Below are positions 52,764-62,051 of a stretch of DNA of 64,000 nucleotides, piece after piece. Position 1 is the stretch's first letter. Each line of letters begins with the position of its first letter. The translations under genes and the position numbers were made by a program. This DNA is from Cnuibacter physcomitrellae. GTDB lineage: Bacteria; Actinomycetota; Actinomycetes; Actinomycetales; Microbacteriaceae. The stretch is from positions 2,296,214-2,360,213 of the forward strand of contig NZ_BMHD01000001.1 of assembly GCF_014640535.1 (NCBI RefSeq), given 5' to 3'. Below the pieces are notes generated by a model. The model worked only from the letters and a program-made list of their open reading frames with translations, was not told where the DNA came from and searched no databases.

Positions 52764-53431
52764 GGCTGCAGCCTCGGGTCCTCGGTCGGATCGAGGTAGG
52801 TCGGCGGGCACCCGCCGCCCATCGCCTCCGGGCGCAGCTCGAAGTGCCACGGCTCGTTCACGTAGATCCGGCACAGCCCGTAGTCCGAGCCGTGATCCTC
52901 GAGCCAGGTCGCGGCATCCCACGGGCCCACGTCGACCGCCTCCCCGGCGACGTGGAGGGACGTCTCGGGGGAGGCGACCCACCGCTCCGCCTGCTCCCTC
53001 GACCCGTACTCGCCGACGGCCTCCTCCAGGAGCTGCTCCTGATAGGCGGCGGAGCGCCATCCGCTGGTGATCGTCAGGCGGATGCCGTCCCCCGCCATCG
53101 CGTCGGCTGCGGCGGACAGCGCGGAGCGGAGATCCCGATCGAGACGGGAGATGCCCGGATACCGGTCGTCTCCGAGGGTGGCGCCGTCGGGCAGGACGCC
53201 GTCCGCCTCCGTCGGTCCGTCCGCCGACGATCCCTCGCTCACCGTCGCAGGCCCGCGCAGCGGGTCATCCTGCACCGGCCGTGCGCCGAGCGACAGGGCG
53301 GAGGAGGAGAGCAGGAACGGGAGGGAGAGCGCGAAGAGGACGGCGACCGCGCCGACCGAGATCGCAGCGAGAGCCAGGGATCGTGCGCCGGAGGTCCGGG
53401 CGCCCGGGCGCCGGGGTGTCGAGGTGGTCAT
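52760..53431 (-). CDS. VanY/M15-family D-alanyl-D-alanine carboxypeptidase
   Basis: 223 residues. An N-terminal membrane anchor (about 18-42) leads to an extracellular M15B peptidase domain with SGWRSAAYQ, the zinc ligands His160 and Asp167 (SLHVAGEAVD) and His196 (EPWHFEL). It should trim the terminal D-Ala from peptidoglycan stem peptides. Divergent from a VanRS-like system that probably controls it. Confidence 0.9.
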   Translation of the reverse strand: MTTSTPRRPGARTSGARSLALAAISVGAVAVLFALSLPFLLSSSALSLGARPVQDDPLRGPATVSEGSSADGPTEADGVLPDGATLGDDRYPGISRLDRDLRSALSAAADAMAGDGIRLTITSGWRSAAYQEQLLEEAVGEYGSREQAERWVASPETSLHVAGEAVDVGPWDAATWLEDHGSDYGLCRIYVNEPWHFELRPEAMGGGCPPTYLDPTEDPRLQP

Positions 53432-53505
53432 GCCTCCAGCGAAGGCGAGCGCGCGTTGCGAGGGCGTACGCGGATCCCGATACGCCGACGATAGGTCCCG
53501 GCTCC

Positions 53506-53511
53506 TACCAT
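53506..53511 (+). promoter_or_regulatory. -10 box, leaderless promoter
   Basis: TACCAT, six bases before ATG 53518. Confidence 0.5.
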
Positions 53512-53517
53512 GAGGTC

Positions 53518-54201
53518 ATGCGGGTGCTGATCGTCGAGGACGAGCCGTACATGGCCGAGGCCATCCGCGACGGGCTCCGACTGGAGGCCATCGCCTCCGA
53601 CATCGCCGGCGACGGCGACACGGCCCTCGAGCTGCTGGGGCTCAACTCCTACGACCTCGCCGTGCTCGACCGCGACATCCCTGGCCCCTCCGGGGACGAG
53701 GTCGCCGCCCACATCGTGTCGTCGGGCCGGGGGATCCCCATCCTCATGCTCACGGCGGCGGATCGGCTCGACGACAAGGCCTCCGGCTTCGAGCTGGGCG
53801 CCGACGACTACCTCACGAAGCCGTTCGAGCTGCGTGAGCTCGTGCTCCGCCTCCGGGCCCTCGACCGGCGCCGCGGCCAGCTGCGTCCGCCTGTCCGCGA
53901 GCTGGCCGGCATCCGACTCGATCCCTTCCGCCGGGAGGTGTTCCGCGACGGACGGTACGTGGCGCTGACCCGGAAGCAGTTCGCCGTGCTCGAGGTGCTG
54001 CTCTCCGCCGAGGGCGGGGTCGTGAGCGCCGAGGAGCTGCTCGAGCGGGCGTGGGACGAGAACGCCGATCCGTTCACGAACGCCGTGCGGATCACCGTGT
54101 CGGCGCTCCGCAAGCGTCTGGGCGAACCGTGGCTCATCGCCACGGTTCCGGGTGTCGGATACCGGATCGACGCCGATCTCGCAGAGGCCGCTCCGCGATG
54201 A
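53518..54201 (+). CDS. OmpR/PhoB-family response regulator (VanR-like)
   Basis: 227 residues: receiver domain with EDE, phospho-acceptor Asp51 (LAVLDRDIPG) and Lys in YLTKPF, then a winged-helix effector domain (RKQFAVLEVLLSAEGGVVSAEELLERAWDENADPFTNAVRITVSALRKRLGE). A leaderless -10 box precedes it. It overlaps the kinase start by four bases (ATGA). Divergent from vanY/vanZ-like genes, its probable targets. Confidence 0.92.
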   Translation: MRVLIVEDEPYMAEAIRDGLRLEAIASDIAGDGDTALELLGLNSYDLAVLDRDIPGPSGDEVAAHIVSSGRGIPILMLTAADRLDDKASGFELGADDYLTKPFELRELVLRLRALDRRRGQLRPPVRELAGIRLDPFRREVFRDGRYVALTRKQFAVLEVLLSAEGGVVSAEELLERAWDENADPFTNAVRITVSALRKRLGEPWLIATVPGVGYRIDADLAEAAPR

Positions 54202-55277
54202 GCGCCAGGCCGCCCGGGATGAGCGTGCGGATCCGCCTCACCCTGAGCTACGCCGGCTTCCTCCTGGTCGCGGGCACGCTCCTCCTCGCGATCGTGTGGG
54301 TGTTCCTCCTCCGCTACGTGCCGAGCGGGGACATCGCGACCTCCGGTCCGTTCGTCCCGAACCGCGGCGACCTCGTCCGCGCCTTCCTGCCGCCGGCGGC
54401 CTGGGCCCTGCTGTTCCTGCTCCTGCTCGGCCTCGTCGGCGGCTGGGTGCTGGCGGGCCGGATGCTCGCGCCGCTCGATCGCATCACCACGGCGACGAGA
54501 CAGGCGGCGCAGGGCGCGCTCTCCCATCGCATCCGACTCGAGGGACGCCAGGACGAGTTCCGCGAGCTGGCCGACAGCTTCGACTCCATGCTGGCCCGTC
54601 TGGAGGCGCAGGTCGCCGAGCAGCAGCGGTTCGCGGCGAACGCCTCGCACGAGCTGCGCACTCCGCTCGCGACCACGCAGGTGCTGCTCGACGTCGCCCG
54701 CAGCGACCCGGATGCGGACACCCGGGTGCTCCTGGAACGGCTCGCCGAGATCAACGGCCGGGCGATCGACCTCACCCAGGCCCTGCTGCTGCTCAGTCGC
54801 GCCGAGCAGGTCCCGTTCGACCGGGAGGAGGTGGACCTCTCGCTGCTGGCCGAGACCGCCGCGGAGTCGCTTCTCCCCCTCGCCGAGCGCCGAGGTGTCG
54901 CGGTCGAGGTCTCGGGCGACGCGGCCCTCACCTCGGGCTCACGAGCGCTCCTGCTGCAGCTGACCACGAACCTCCTGCACAACGCCATCGTGCACAACCT
55001 CCCGTCGGGAGGGACGGTGTCGGTGACCACCGCATCCTCACCCGGCTGGGCGACGCTGACGCTGGAGAACTCGGGTGAGCCGCTCCCGCCTTCCGAGGTG
55101 GCGCGCTACACCGAGCCGTTCCAGCGCGGCGCGGACAGAGCGCGCTCCGACCACGACGGCGTGGGTCTCGGACTCGCCATCGCCGCGCGGATCGTCCACG
55201 CCCACGGCGGCACCCTCGAGCTCGTCCCCCGCGCCGAGGGCGGCCTCCGCGTCACCGTCGCCCTCCCCGGCACATAG
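54198..55277 (+). CDS. Sensor histidine kinase (VanS-like)
   Basis: 359 residues. Two membrane helices (about 17-40 and 67-85) flank a short extracellular loop; HAMP follows (86-140), then HisKA with His151 (AANASHELRTPLATTQ) and a HATPase domain (LLHNAIVHN, DGVGLGLAIAARI). Coupled to the regulator by ATGA overlap. A cell-wall signal is likely from the vanYZ-like neighbours. Confidence 0.92.
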   Translation: MSARPPGMSVRIRLTLSYAGFLLVAGTLLLAIVWVFLLRYVPSGDIATSGPFVPNRGDLVRAFLPPAAWALLFLLLLGLVGGWVLAGRMLAPLDRITTATRQAAQGALSHRIRLEGRQDEFRELADSFDSMLARLEAQVAEQQRFAANASHELRTPLATTQVLLDVARSDPDADTRVLLERLAEINGRAIDLTQALLLLSRAEQVPFDREEVDLSLLAETAAESLLPLAERRGVAVEVSGDAALTSGSRALLLQLTTNLLHNAIVHNLPSGGTVSVTTASSPGWATLTLENSGEPLPPSEVARYTEPFQRGADRARSDHDGVGLGLAIAARIVHAHGGTLELVPRAEGGLRVTVALPGT

Positions 55278-55281
55278 CGGG

Positions 55282-56004
55282 TCAGGCGACCAGGGTGCCG
55301 CCGTCCACGACCGCGACCGTGCCGGTGACGTAGTCCTGGTCCATCAGCGCGAGGTACGCCTTGGCCGCGTCCTCGGGCTCGCCGACCCGGCCGAGGGGCA
55401 GCGAGGCACCCACGCCGGCGTACATGCCCTCGCGGTCCTCCTCGCTCATGCCCGACCAGAGGGGCGACCGGAGGACTCCCGGGGCGACGGAGTTCACGCG
55501 CAGCGGCGCCAGCTCGACCGCCAGGGAGCGGACGAGGGAGTTCATGGCGCCGCACACCGCGGCACCGAGCGCCCAGCCCGTGCCGCCCTTGAACGCCGCG
55601 GTGCCGCTGGTGAGCGTGATCGATCCGCCGGGGCGAAGGTGCGGCACGGCGAGGCGGACGGCGTCGATCGCGTGGAACAGGCGCAGTCCGAAGAACTCCT
55701 GCGAGATCTCGGGCGTGATCTGATCGAGCGTGCGGCCGACCAGGTTCTCGGCCGCGGTGTAGGCGAGATGGTCGAACTCACCGACGCCATCGAAGAACGC
55801 GGCGACGTCCGAGCTCGAGGCGGCGTCGACGGCGCGGCCGAGGACGCCGGTGGGCAGCTCGCCGAGTGCACGCTCGATCGAGGCGGGATTGCGGGACGCG
55901 ATGGTCACGGCGGCGCCGGCCTCGACGGCCCGGCGAGCGACGGCGAGGCCGATGCCGCTGGTGCCGCCGAGGATGACGACACGGGAGGAGGAGTCAACTG
56001 TCAT
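55282..56004 (-). CDS. SDR-fold protein lacking the catalytic YxxxK motif
   Basis: 240 residues. The cofactor motif GGTSGIG and overall SDR length are kept, and Ser is present in TLTSGTAAF, but the region where YxxxK should follow reads GTGWALGAAVCGAMNS, with no Tyr/Lys pair. The strand-four segment is TAAEN rather than NNAG. It may be an atypical SDR or a non-catalytic NAD(P)-binding protein. A LysR gene lies 104 bases upstream on the same strand and may control it. Confidence 0.8.
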   Translation of the reverse strand: MTVDSSSRVVILGGTSGIGLAVARRAVEAGAAVTIASRNPASIERALGELPTGVLGRAVDAASSSDVAAFFDGVGEFDHLAYTAAENLVGRTLDQITPEISQEFFGLRLFHAIDAVRLAVPHLRPGGSITLTSGTAAFKGGTGWALGAAVCGAMNSLVRSLAVELAPLRVNSVAPGVLRSPLWSGMSEEDREGMYAGVGASLPLGRVGEPEDAAKAYLALMDQDYVTGTVAVVDGGTLVA

Positions 56005-56108
56005 GACCCCAGCATCGCTCCGTGGCCCACGGCTGGTCCAAGACCTCTCTCACACCGCGTGATGCTCAGCAGGTATGACATCGTCGCCCGACGCCGCCTC
56101 GGCTCGCG

Positions 56109-57005
56109 CTACTCGTCGCTCAGGATCTGTTCGGTGGTCAGCGAGGCTCGCAGCTCGCGTGCCGTCTCGATCGCCGTCCGGAGGGCCGTGCTCTCCCGGT
56201 GCGAGCTCCAGGCCAGTGCGACCTCGCTCGGCCCGAGCCCCGCTACGGCCCGGACAGCGATGTCCGGCCGGGTGTAGAAGCGTGCGGTCGAGGCGGGGAG
56301 CACCGCGACTCCGTGGCCGGCGGCCACGCGCTCCAGCTTCACCTCGACGTCGCGCGGATGCCCTGTGGTGCGTCCGGTGGGGAGGCCGAGCCGTCGTCGA
56401 GCGTCGCGCCACTCCGGCACGGCGTCGGGTGACTGGAGGAGGTCGAGCGCGGCGAGATCGTCGACGCCGAGGCGGGAGGCCTCGGCGAGGGGATGGTCGG
56501 CGGGCAGGATCGCGAGACGCTCCTCGCGGAACAGGGATTCGACGCGGATGCCTCGCGCAGCGACGGGCATCCGCACGAGTCCGAGGTCGACGCGGCCGTC
56601 GAGGATCGTGTCGACCTGGTCGTCCCAGGTCGTGCGGAGCATGTCGACCTCGACGTCGGGGTGGGCCACGCGCAGCCCTTGCACGATCGGGGTGACGACG
56701 AGGCCCGGCATGAAACCGAGCGTGAGCCGCTCCACGCCGCGCGCCGCGTGCCGAGCACGGCGCTGCATCGCCGCCGCGGACTGGAGCAGGCTCCGTGCGT
56801 CCGGCAGGAGGCTCCGGCCCGCATCCGTCAGCTCCGTGCCGCGAGTGGAGCGTTCGAACAGGACCACGCCGAGCTCCCGCTCCAGGATCGCGACCTGCCG
56901 GCTGAGCACCGGTTGCGCGACATGGAGCCGCTCGGCGGCGCGGCCGAAGTTCAGCTCATCCGCCACCGCGGCGAAGTACTCCAGCCTGCGCAGGTTGAGG
57001 TCCAT
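56109..57005 (-). CDS. LysR-family regulator
   Basis: 298 residues. N-terminal winged helix (LRRLEYFAAVADELNFGRAAERLHVAQPVLSRQVAILERELGVVLFERS) and an effector-binding domain (LGFMPGLVVTPIVQGLRVAHPDVEV). It is in line with, and upstream of, the atypical SDR. Effector unknown. Confidence 0.88.
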   Translation of the reverse strand: MDLNLRRLEYFAAVADELNFGRAAERLHVAQPVLSRQVAILERELGVVLFERSTRGTELTDAGRSLLPDARSLLQSAAAMQRRARHAARGVERLTLGFMPGLVVTPIVQGLRVAHPDVEVDMLRTTWDDQVDTILDGRVDLGLVRMPVAARGIRVESLFREERLAILPADHPLAEASRLGVDDLAALDLLQSPDAVPEWRDARRRLGLPTGRTTGHPRDVEVKLERVAAGHGVAVLPASTARFYTRPDIAVRAVAGLGPSEVALAWSSHRESTALRTAIETARELRASLTTEQILSDE

Positions 57006-57114
57006 GAGGGTTCGATGATGTCACACCCGATCGCCATCACCCCGGCCCGGTGGCGGAGTCCTCCCGGGGCCGCATCCCGAGAGAGGATGCGGCCCCGCTG
57101 CATGTGTATCCGGC

Positions 57115-58368
57115 TCAGACGTGGGCGCGGCGTCGCAGGGCGGCGACGACCAGGCCTGCCAGCAGCAGGCCGCCCGCGAGGGCACCCAGCGGAGCGGCAT
57201 CGAAGCCGGTGTTGGCCAGCTGTCCCGACCCGGTGGGAGCGGGGACGGCGTTCCCACCGTTGCCCCCCGGCGTCACCGGGGTGACGGGGTTGGCCACGAC
57301 GGTGAACTCGGTGCTGATGATGCGGGCGCTGCGGTTGCCGCTGAGGGTCAGCGTGTACTCGCCGGTCAGGACGTCGCCGCTGAGAGTGAGGCGATCGGCG
57401 AAGCTGCCGTCCTCGTCGTCCGCGAACAGGCCGCCCGCACCCGACAGCTCGACGGCGACGCCGTCGGGACCGGTGAGCGTGGCGGTCAGGCCCTCGTTGG
57501 GGCTGAACCCGGTCGCGGTGATCGCGACGCCCTTGTCGGGGTCGGTCACGTCGGCGACCGTGAGCGAGCTCGGGTCGACCGTCAGGGTCAGCGGGATCAG
57601 CGGGACGGGAGCCTCCGCGAAGTAGAACAGGATCGACTGCTGGTCGGCACCGGGGACCGCCTCGCCGTTCAGGGTCTCGGTGAAGATCGCTCCGACGCCG
57701 CCCTGGGCCTGCGTACCCGCGCCCGGCTCGAGACGGCTGAAGTCGGTGACGATGGAGAAGGTGCCGTCCGCACCCACGATGCCCCGGCCGGCCTCGGCGG
57801 TGGTGAGGCTGCGCGCACCATAGGTGATCACGATCTCCGCGCCGGGCTCGCCCGTGCCCGTGAACGTCGGAGTGGCGGAGTCGATCGTCTCCGTCACGTA
57901 CGGGGTCGTCACGGTGAACGGGTTCGCGGGGTTCGGAGCGACCGCGAGGGTGAAGACCAGGGGACGCGACTGCACGACGGTGCCGTCCGCAGCGACCTCC
58001 TCGACCGTGCTGATCACCTGGGTCTGGCCCACGCCGAGCAGGTCGAAGTTGGCCACGGCGGTCCACGAACCGTCGTCGGCTCGGGTGTTGCCGCCGTAGA
58101 TGGCCGTGTGCAGCGATCCGTCGCCGGTCACGTACTGCACGTCGACGTGGTTGCCGGCGGACAGGCCCGCACCCGCGAACTGCGCGGTGTTCGGGAGGTA
58201 CTCCGGCACGTCCACCTGCCCCTGCGAGGGGGTGGTGACGGCGAAGCTGTCATCGGCGTTCGCCGCGGCGGCCGAGGCGAGGACGGGGACGACGGCGAGG
58301 ACGGCGGCGGTGCCGATGAACGCCAGACGGGACGACAGCGATCGCCTCGTCGAATGAGAAGTGCGCAC
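57115..58368 (-). CDS. LANTG cell-wall-anchored surface protein
   Basis: 417 residues from GTG 58368 with AAGGA upstream. Signal peptide (about 1-38, ending ANA), beta-rich Ig/fibronectin-like repeats (TTPSQGQVDVPEY..., VTTPYVTETIDSATPTFTGTGEPGAEIVITY), an atypical linker with PVTPGGNGGN, then LANTG (384-388), a hydrophobic helix and RRRAHV: a class E sortase signal. Likely cell-wall displayed. TAGGGT upstream fits its promoter. Confidence 0.88.
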   Translation of the reverse strand: MRTSHSTRRSLSSRLAFIGTAAVLAVVPVLASAAAANADDSFAVTTPSQGQVDVPEYLPNTAQFAGAGLSAGNHVDVQYVTGDGSLHTAIYGGNTRADDGSWTAVANFDLLGVGQTQVISTVEEVAADGTVVQSRPLVFTLAVAPNPANPFTVTTPYVTETIDSATPTFTGTGEPGAEIVITYGARSLTTAEAGRGIVGADGTFSIVTDFSRLEPGAGTQAQGGVGAIFTETLNGEAVPGADQQSILFYFAEAPVPLIPLTLTVDPSSLTVADVTDPDKGVAITATGFSPNEGLTATLTGPDGVAVELSGAGGLFADDEDGSFADRLTLSGDVLTGEYTLTLSGNRSARIISTEFTVVANPVTPVTPGGNGGNAVPAPTGSGQLANTGFDAAPLGALAGGLLLAGLVVAALRRRAHV

Positions 58369-58553
58369 AGATGTTCCTTCGGAGATCGTGGATCAAGGGG
58401 ACGCCGAAGCGTGGACACACCCTAAGCACGGTCTTGGAAGTGGCCTAGAGACAGCCCGGAAGTCGCTGTCAGGAGCGGGCTCGCGAAGCGCTCGACGGCT
58501 AGGCACCGCGCTGCGGGGATGAGCGCGCCCGCCCCTCGACGTGTTCGCGCTCC

Positions 58554-59498
58554 TCACGAGCGGAGGGTGTCGCGGGGGTTCTCGCCGAAGCGGAGGCGAT
58601 AGTCGCGCGCGAAACGGGGCATGTGCACGAAACCGCAGGCGCGAGCCACCGCGGCGACGTTGACCGTCGCCGCGTCGGCCACGATGAGCCGGGCATGGGC
58701 GTCGTCGAGGCGGCGATCGCGGAGGTACTGCAGGGGGGTGAGGCCGGTGTAGCGGCGGACGCCGTCCTGCATGGCGCGAACGGACAGCCGCCCGATCTCC
58801 GCCAGGTCGGCGACGGTGAGCGCCTCGGCGGAGTGGTCGTCCATGTGCTGGAGCACCCGCCGGATGGTGGCGGGCAAGACCGCCCTGCGGGCTCCCGGCA
58901 GGGTGCGCGTGTCGGAGGTGACCGGAAAGCAGCGCAGGAACGACCTCAGCAGCAGGTCGAACAGCTGATCGCGGACGGGCGCAGAGGAGATCAGCTCCGG
59001 GTCGTTCACGACCTCTCCCGCGTACGTTCGAGCAGCGTTCCAGAGCCGCTCGGCCGCGGCGGATACCGGCGCGGTGTTCTCGGCTGATGGAGCGATGAGT
59101 CCCAGGTCGGTGCCGACGAGGTAGCGCGGTGCGTGGTGCCGGACCGCTGTCTGGTCCAGCACCACCAGTTCGAGCGAGGCGTCCTCGACCAGGAGGGTGG
59201 AGCGACCCGGAGGCCGGAGATACGGCCTGGTGGTGTCGATCCGCAGACCCGCGTACTCCAAGACCGCTGACCCGGCGCGCACTCGGCCGACGCCGTATCC
59301 CTCCGTGACCGAGCCGATGATCGTGGCGGAGCCCTGAACCCTCGATCGGTGGAAGGACCATCTGCTCTCGTCGCTCCCCGAGTGCCGGAAGGCGAACCGA
59401 GCCTCGTCTTCCGTCGACAAGGCCAGACGCGGGAACTCCGCTCGCAGCATCTCCGCCGCCTCGCCCACGTCGCGAGTGACGTGGTCCCACGTCCTCAT
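58554..59498 (-). CDS. AraC-family regulator
   Basis: 314 residues from the ATG at 59498 (MRTWDHVTRDVGEAAEMLRAEFPRL). The N-terminal part resembles the AraC-binding-domain-like sensor of the 'helix-turn-helix' AraC group; the C-terminal HTH_18 (about 210-312) ends RFARDYRLRFGENPRDTLRS. The first 25 residues recur in the chimeric gene at 61656-62051. Divergent from the ketopantoate-reductase-like gene. The arginine-rich extension upstream lacks support. Confidence 0.85.
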   Translation of the reverse strand: MRTWDHVTRDVGEAAEMLRAEFPRLALSTEDEARFAFRHSGSDESRWSFHRSRVQGSATIIGSVTEGYGVGRVRAGSAVLEYAGLRIDTTRPYLRPPGRSTLLVEDASLELVVLDQTAVRHHAPRYLVGTDLGLIAPSAENTAPVSAAAERLWNAARTYAGEVVNDPELISSAPVRDQLFDLLLRSFLRCFPVTSDTRTLPGARRAVLPATIRRVLQHMDDHSAEALTVADLAEIGRLSVRAMQDGVRRYTGLTPLQYLRDRRLDDAHARLIVADAATVNVAAVARACGFVHMPRFARDYRLRFGENPRDTLRS

Positions 59499-59638
59499 CG
59501 CTCGGCCCGCCCTGTCGCCATCGCACCTCCCTCTCCCATTCGGAGCTGAGCCCTCGAGAGGTTGCTCGCGTTCCCGAACGCCCGATGCGGTCGATCGCCT
59601 GATCGTCACGCAGGGTGAGCTCGTCCGGTGGGGTGACG

Positions 59639-59644
59639 TAGCCT
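59639..59644 (+). promoter_or_regulatory. -10 box, leaderless promoter
   Basis: TAGCCT, six bases before ATG 59651. Confidence 0.55.
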
Positions 59645-59650
59645 CGATGG

Positions 59651-60547
59651 ATGGCTGACTCCGATCCCCGAATCGCCGTGGTGGGGCCTGGGGCGATCGG
59701 GACGACCATCGCGGCGCTCCTGCATGAGGCCGGCCGCACTCCGCTCGTGGCGGGTCGCACGGCGCATCGCAGGCTGCACCTCCGGATGGAGGATGGCGAG
59801 ACGATCACGCTGCCCGGGCCGGTGCGGACCGACCCGTCGGCGCACGTCGACCCCGTCGACATCCTGTTCCTCGCGGTCAAGGCGACGCAGACCCAGGCTG
59901 CGGCGCCCTGGCTCACCGCGTTGTGCGCTCCGTCCACCGTCGTCTGCGTGCTCCAGAACGGCGTGGAGCAGGTCGAGACGGTGGCTCCGCTCACGCCAGC
60001 CGCTCGGATCCTCCCCTCGGTCGTCTGGTTCCCGGCGGTGCCCGACGGGCACGGAGAGGTCCGGCTGCTCGGTGCGGCACACCTCACCCTTCCGCGCAGG
60101 GACGGCGCCTCGGAGGTCCTCGCCGTCCTGGAGGGGACGCGGTGCGCCGTCGACGCCTCGGAGCACTTCACCTCTCTGGCCTGGCGCAAGCTCCTCCAGA
60201 ACGCCGCGGCCGGAGTGATGGCGCTCACCCTCCGCCGCGCCGGCGTGTTCCACCGCGATGACATCGGGGACCTCACCCTGGCCTACGTGAGGGAGGGACT
60301 CGAGGTGGCGCGAGCCGAGGGCGCCGTCCTCGACGACGACCTGCCGGAACAGATCCTGACCGCGTTCCGCGATTCCCCCGCCGACCGCGGGACGTCGATC
60401 CTGCTCGACCGGGAGAACGGCCGCAGCCTGGAGTGGGACGCGCGGAACGGGGTGATCCAGCGGCGGGCGCGACGGCACGGCCTTCGCACACCGCTCAGCG
60501 ACGTCCTGGTGCCCCTGCTCGCTGCCGCGAGCGACGGGCCGGGATAG
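59651..60547 (+). CDS. Ketopantoate-reductase (ApbA/PanE) family protein
   Basis: 298 residues. N-terminal Rossmann motif VVGPGAIGTTIAALL, LFLAVKATQT with the family's K, VLQNGVEQ, the C-terminal ApbA_C helix set and the catalytic Lys region SLAWRKLLQNAAAG. Consistent with 2-dehydropantoate 2-reductase, but no pantothenate genes are nearby and paralogues of unknown substrate are common. A leaderless -10 box precedes the start. Confidence 0.82.
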   Translation: MADSDPRIAVVGPGAIGTTIAALLHEAGRTPLVAGRTAHRRLHLRMEDGETITLPGPVRTDPSAHVDPVDILFLAVKATQTQAAAPWLTALCAPSTVVCVLQNGVEQVETVAPLTPAARILPSVVWFPAVPDGHGEVRLLGAAHLTLPRRDGASEVLAVLEGTRCAVDASEHFTSLAWRKLLQNAAAGVMALTLRRAGVFHRDDIGDLTLAYVREGLEVARAEGAVLDDDLPEQILTAFRDSPADRGTSILLDRENGRSLEWDARNGVIQRRARRHGLRTPLSDVLVPLLAAASDGPG

Positions 60548-60627
60548 ATCACGTGCACGCAGAGATCGCCCGGTGCGGCGTCGACATCGGCGGTCGCGAC
60601 GCTTGCGCATCCCGGACATCACGTGCA
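60548..60627. promoter_or_regulatory. Direct repeats upstream of AraC gene
   Basis: ATCACGTGCA occurs at 60548-60557 and again at 60618-60627, each followed by GAG and a GATCG. Spaced direct repeats are typical of AraC-family sites; they lie within 130 bases of the AraC start at 60674. Confidence 0.4.
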
Positions 60628-60673
60628 GAGTGATCGGCAGCATCCGACCTGCCCAGCGCGGAGGTGATGGGAC

Positions 60674-61615
60674 GTGCGGTCCACCTACTTCGAGTTCGCC
60701 TTCTCGTCCGTCGACCCCGATGAGGCCGAGCAGCACCTGGCCAACACCTACGGCCGCATCGAGATCCAGCGCGAGTTCAAGGCGTTGACGAACCGCGCCG
60801 CCGGTGACGAACGGTTCCAGATCGCAGACGGCTACTTCGACGGCTCCTACGTCTCGACCGTGAACCTCGAACAGTTCATCTTCGCCACCGCCACGCCGTC
60901 CATGCCATGGCAGGAAGGCCGCGCCAGCGGCGACATGGGTGGTGAGCCTGCAGTGTTCCGACCGAAGCACCCCTACACCGCGATCAACACCGACACCGAG
61001 GTCCGTGTCGCCGGCTTCGACCCCGCCGCCCTCCAGCGCACCGCTCGGCTCCTCTACGGGCGCGACGACCTCGTGCTGGACTTCGACGGTCCCCGACCCT
61101 GCACGCCCGCGGCGGCCGACACCTGGCTCGCCGTGTTCGCGATGGCTCGCGCCTACCAGCAGGAAGGAGCGCTCCGGGACGACCTGATCCGAGCCAGCGT
61201 CTACCGTCTGCTCGCCGTCACCTCGATCGAGGCCTTCCGCCTGATCGGCGACCGGGCCGCGTTCCACGCGTCGGCCGAGCGCCAGAGGAAGATCCATCGC
61301 GCCGCCGCCGACTTCCTCCATGCCTTCGCCTCGCTGCCCATCACGATCGACGACGCAGCGGAAGCCGCGGGGTCATCCGTGCCCGAGCTGGTGCTGGCCT
61401 TCCGGTCCCAGACGGTCTCGGAGATGACACCGACGGCCTACCTGCGACGTGTCAGGCTGAATGCGGCGCGGCAGGACCTGCTCGACGGTGACCCGACCAG
61501 GGGTGACACCGTTGCGGAGATCTCACGTCGGTGGGGGTTCTCCTCGCCGAGCAGGTTCGCGGGGATGTTCCGCGCCGAGTACGGTGTGCCGCCCAAGTGG
61601 GTCCTCGACCACTGA
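60674..61615 (+). CDS. AraC-family regulator
   Basis: 313 residues from GTG 60674. The N-terminal domain (YFEFAFSSVDPDEAEQHLANTYGRIEIQREF ... YVSTVNLEQFIFATA) has an AraC-ligand-binding look seen in regulators linked to small stress genes. The C-terminal HTH_18 (about 215-310, ITIDDAAEAAGSSVPELVLAFRSQTVSEMTPTAYLRRVRLNAARQDLL... FSSPSRFAGMFRAEYG) is intact. GGAGG is nine bases upstream. Candidate direct-repeat sites precede it. Confidence 0.83.
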   Translation: MRSTYFEFAFSSVDPDEAEQHLANTYGRIEIQREFKALTNRAAGDERFQIADGYFDGSYVSTVNLEQFIFATATPSMPWQEGRASGDMGGEPAVFRPKHPYTAINTDTEVRVAGFDPAALQRTARLLYGRDDLVLDFDGPRPCTPAAADTWLAVFAMARAYQQEGALRDDLIRASVYRLLAVTSIEAFRLIGDRAAFHASAERQRKIHRAAADFLHAFASLPITIDDAAEAAGSSVPELVLAFRSQTVSEMTPTAYLRRVRLNAARQDLLDGDPTRGDTVAEISRRWGFSSPSRFAGMFRAEYGVPPKWVLDH

Positions 61616-61655
61616 CGCGACGACGAGCCGAGATCCTCATCCAGGCCTGCAGCGA

Positions 61656-62051
61656 TCAGAGGCCGTATTCCATCGACCGGAGGACACTGGCACCGGACCA
61701 CGAGCCCTCGTCCTCGGAGCGGACGGCCTTCTCAGCATCGAGCCCGTCGAGCACGCGTTCGACCGACGACTCCAGAAGCAACGCCGCGTCGCTGAGTTCG
61801 ACGGGCCCGGCCAGCCGAGCCGCGCGCACGGCGACGAGGCGTTCGCGCAGTTCCGCCACATCGATCTCCACCCGCGCAACGTAACGCCCCACGAAGCGAT
61901 TGCACAAGGGGCTCAGCCATGCTGACAGGGCAACGATGACCGATGCGCCCAGCAGAGCGGCTCCCCGCGGGGACAACCGCGGGAAGCTGTCGCGGAGCAT
62001 CGCGGCCGCCTCATCACGGTCCCCGGTCGACCTGTCCCACGTCCTCACCAT
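61656..62051 (-). CDS. Chimeric or remnant gene: AraC N-terminus fused to a membrane segment
   Basis: 131 residues from the ATG at 62051. Residues 2-28 (VRTWDRSTGDRDEAAAMLRDSFPRL) match the start of the AraC protein at 59498 (RTWDHVTRDVGEAAEMLRAEFPRL), then the sequence switches to a hydrophobic helix (GASVIVALSAWLSPLC) and an unrelated helical domain. No DNA-binding domain is present. It looks like a recombination product or decayed paralogue; expression uncertain. Confidence 0.45.
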   Translation of the reverse strand: MVRTWDRSTGDRDEAAAMLRDSFPRLSPRGAALLGASVIVALSAWLSPLCNRFVGRYVARVEIDVAELRERLVAVRAARLAGPVELSDAALLLESSVERVLDGLDAEKAVRSEDEGSWSGASVLRSMEYGL

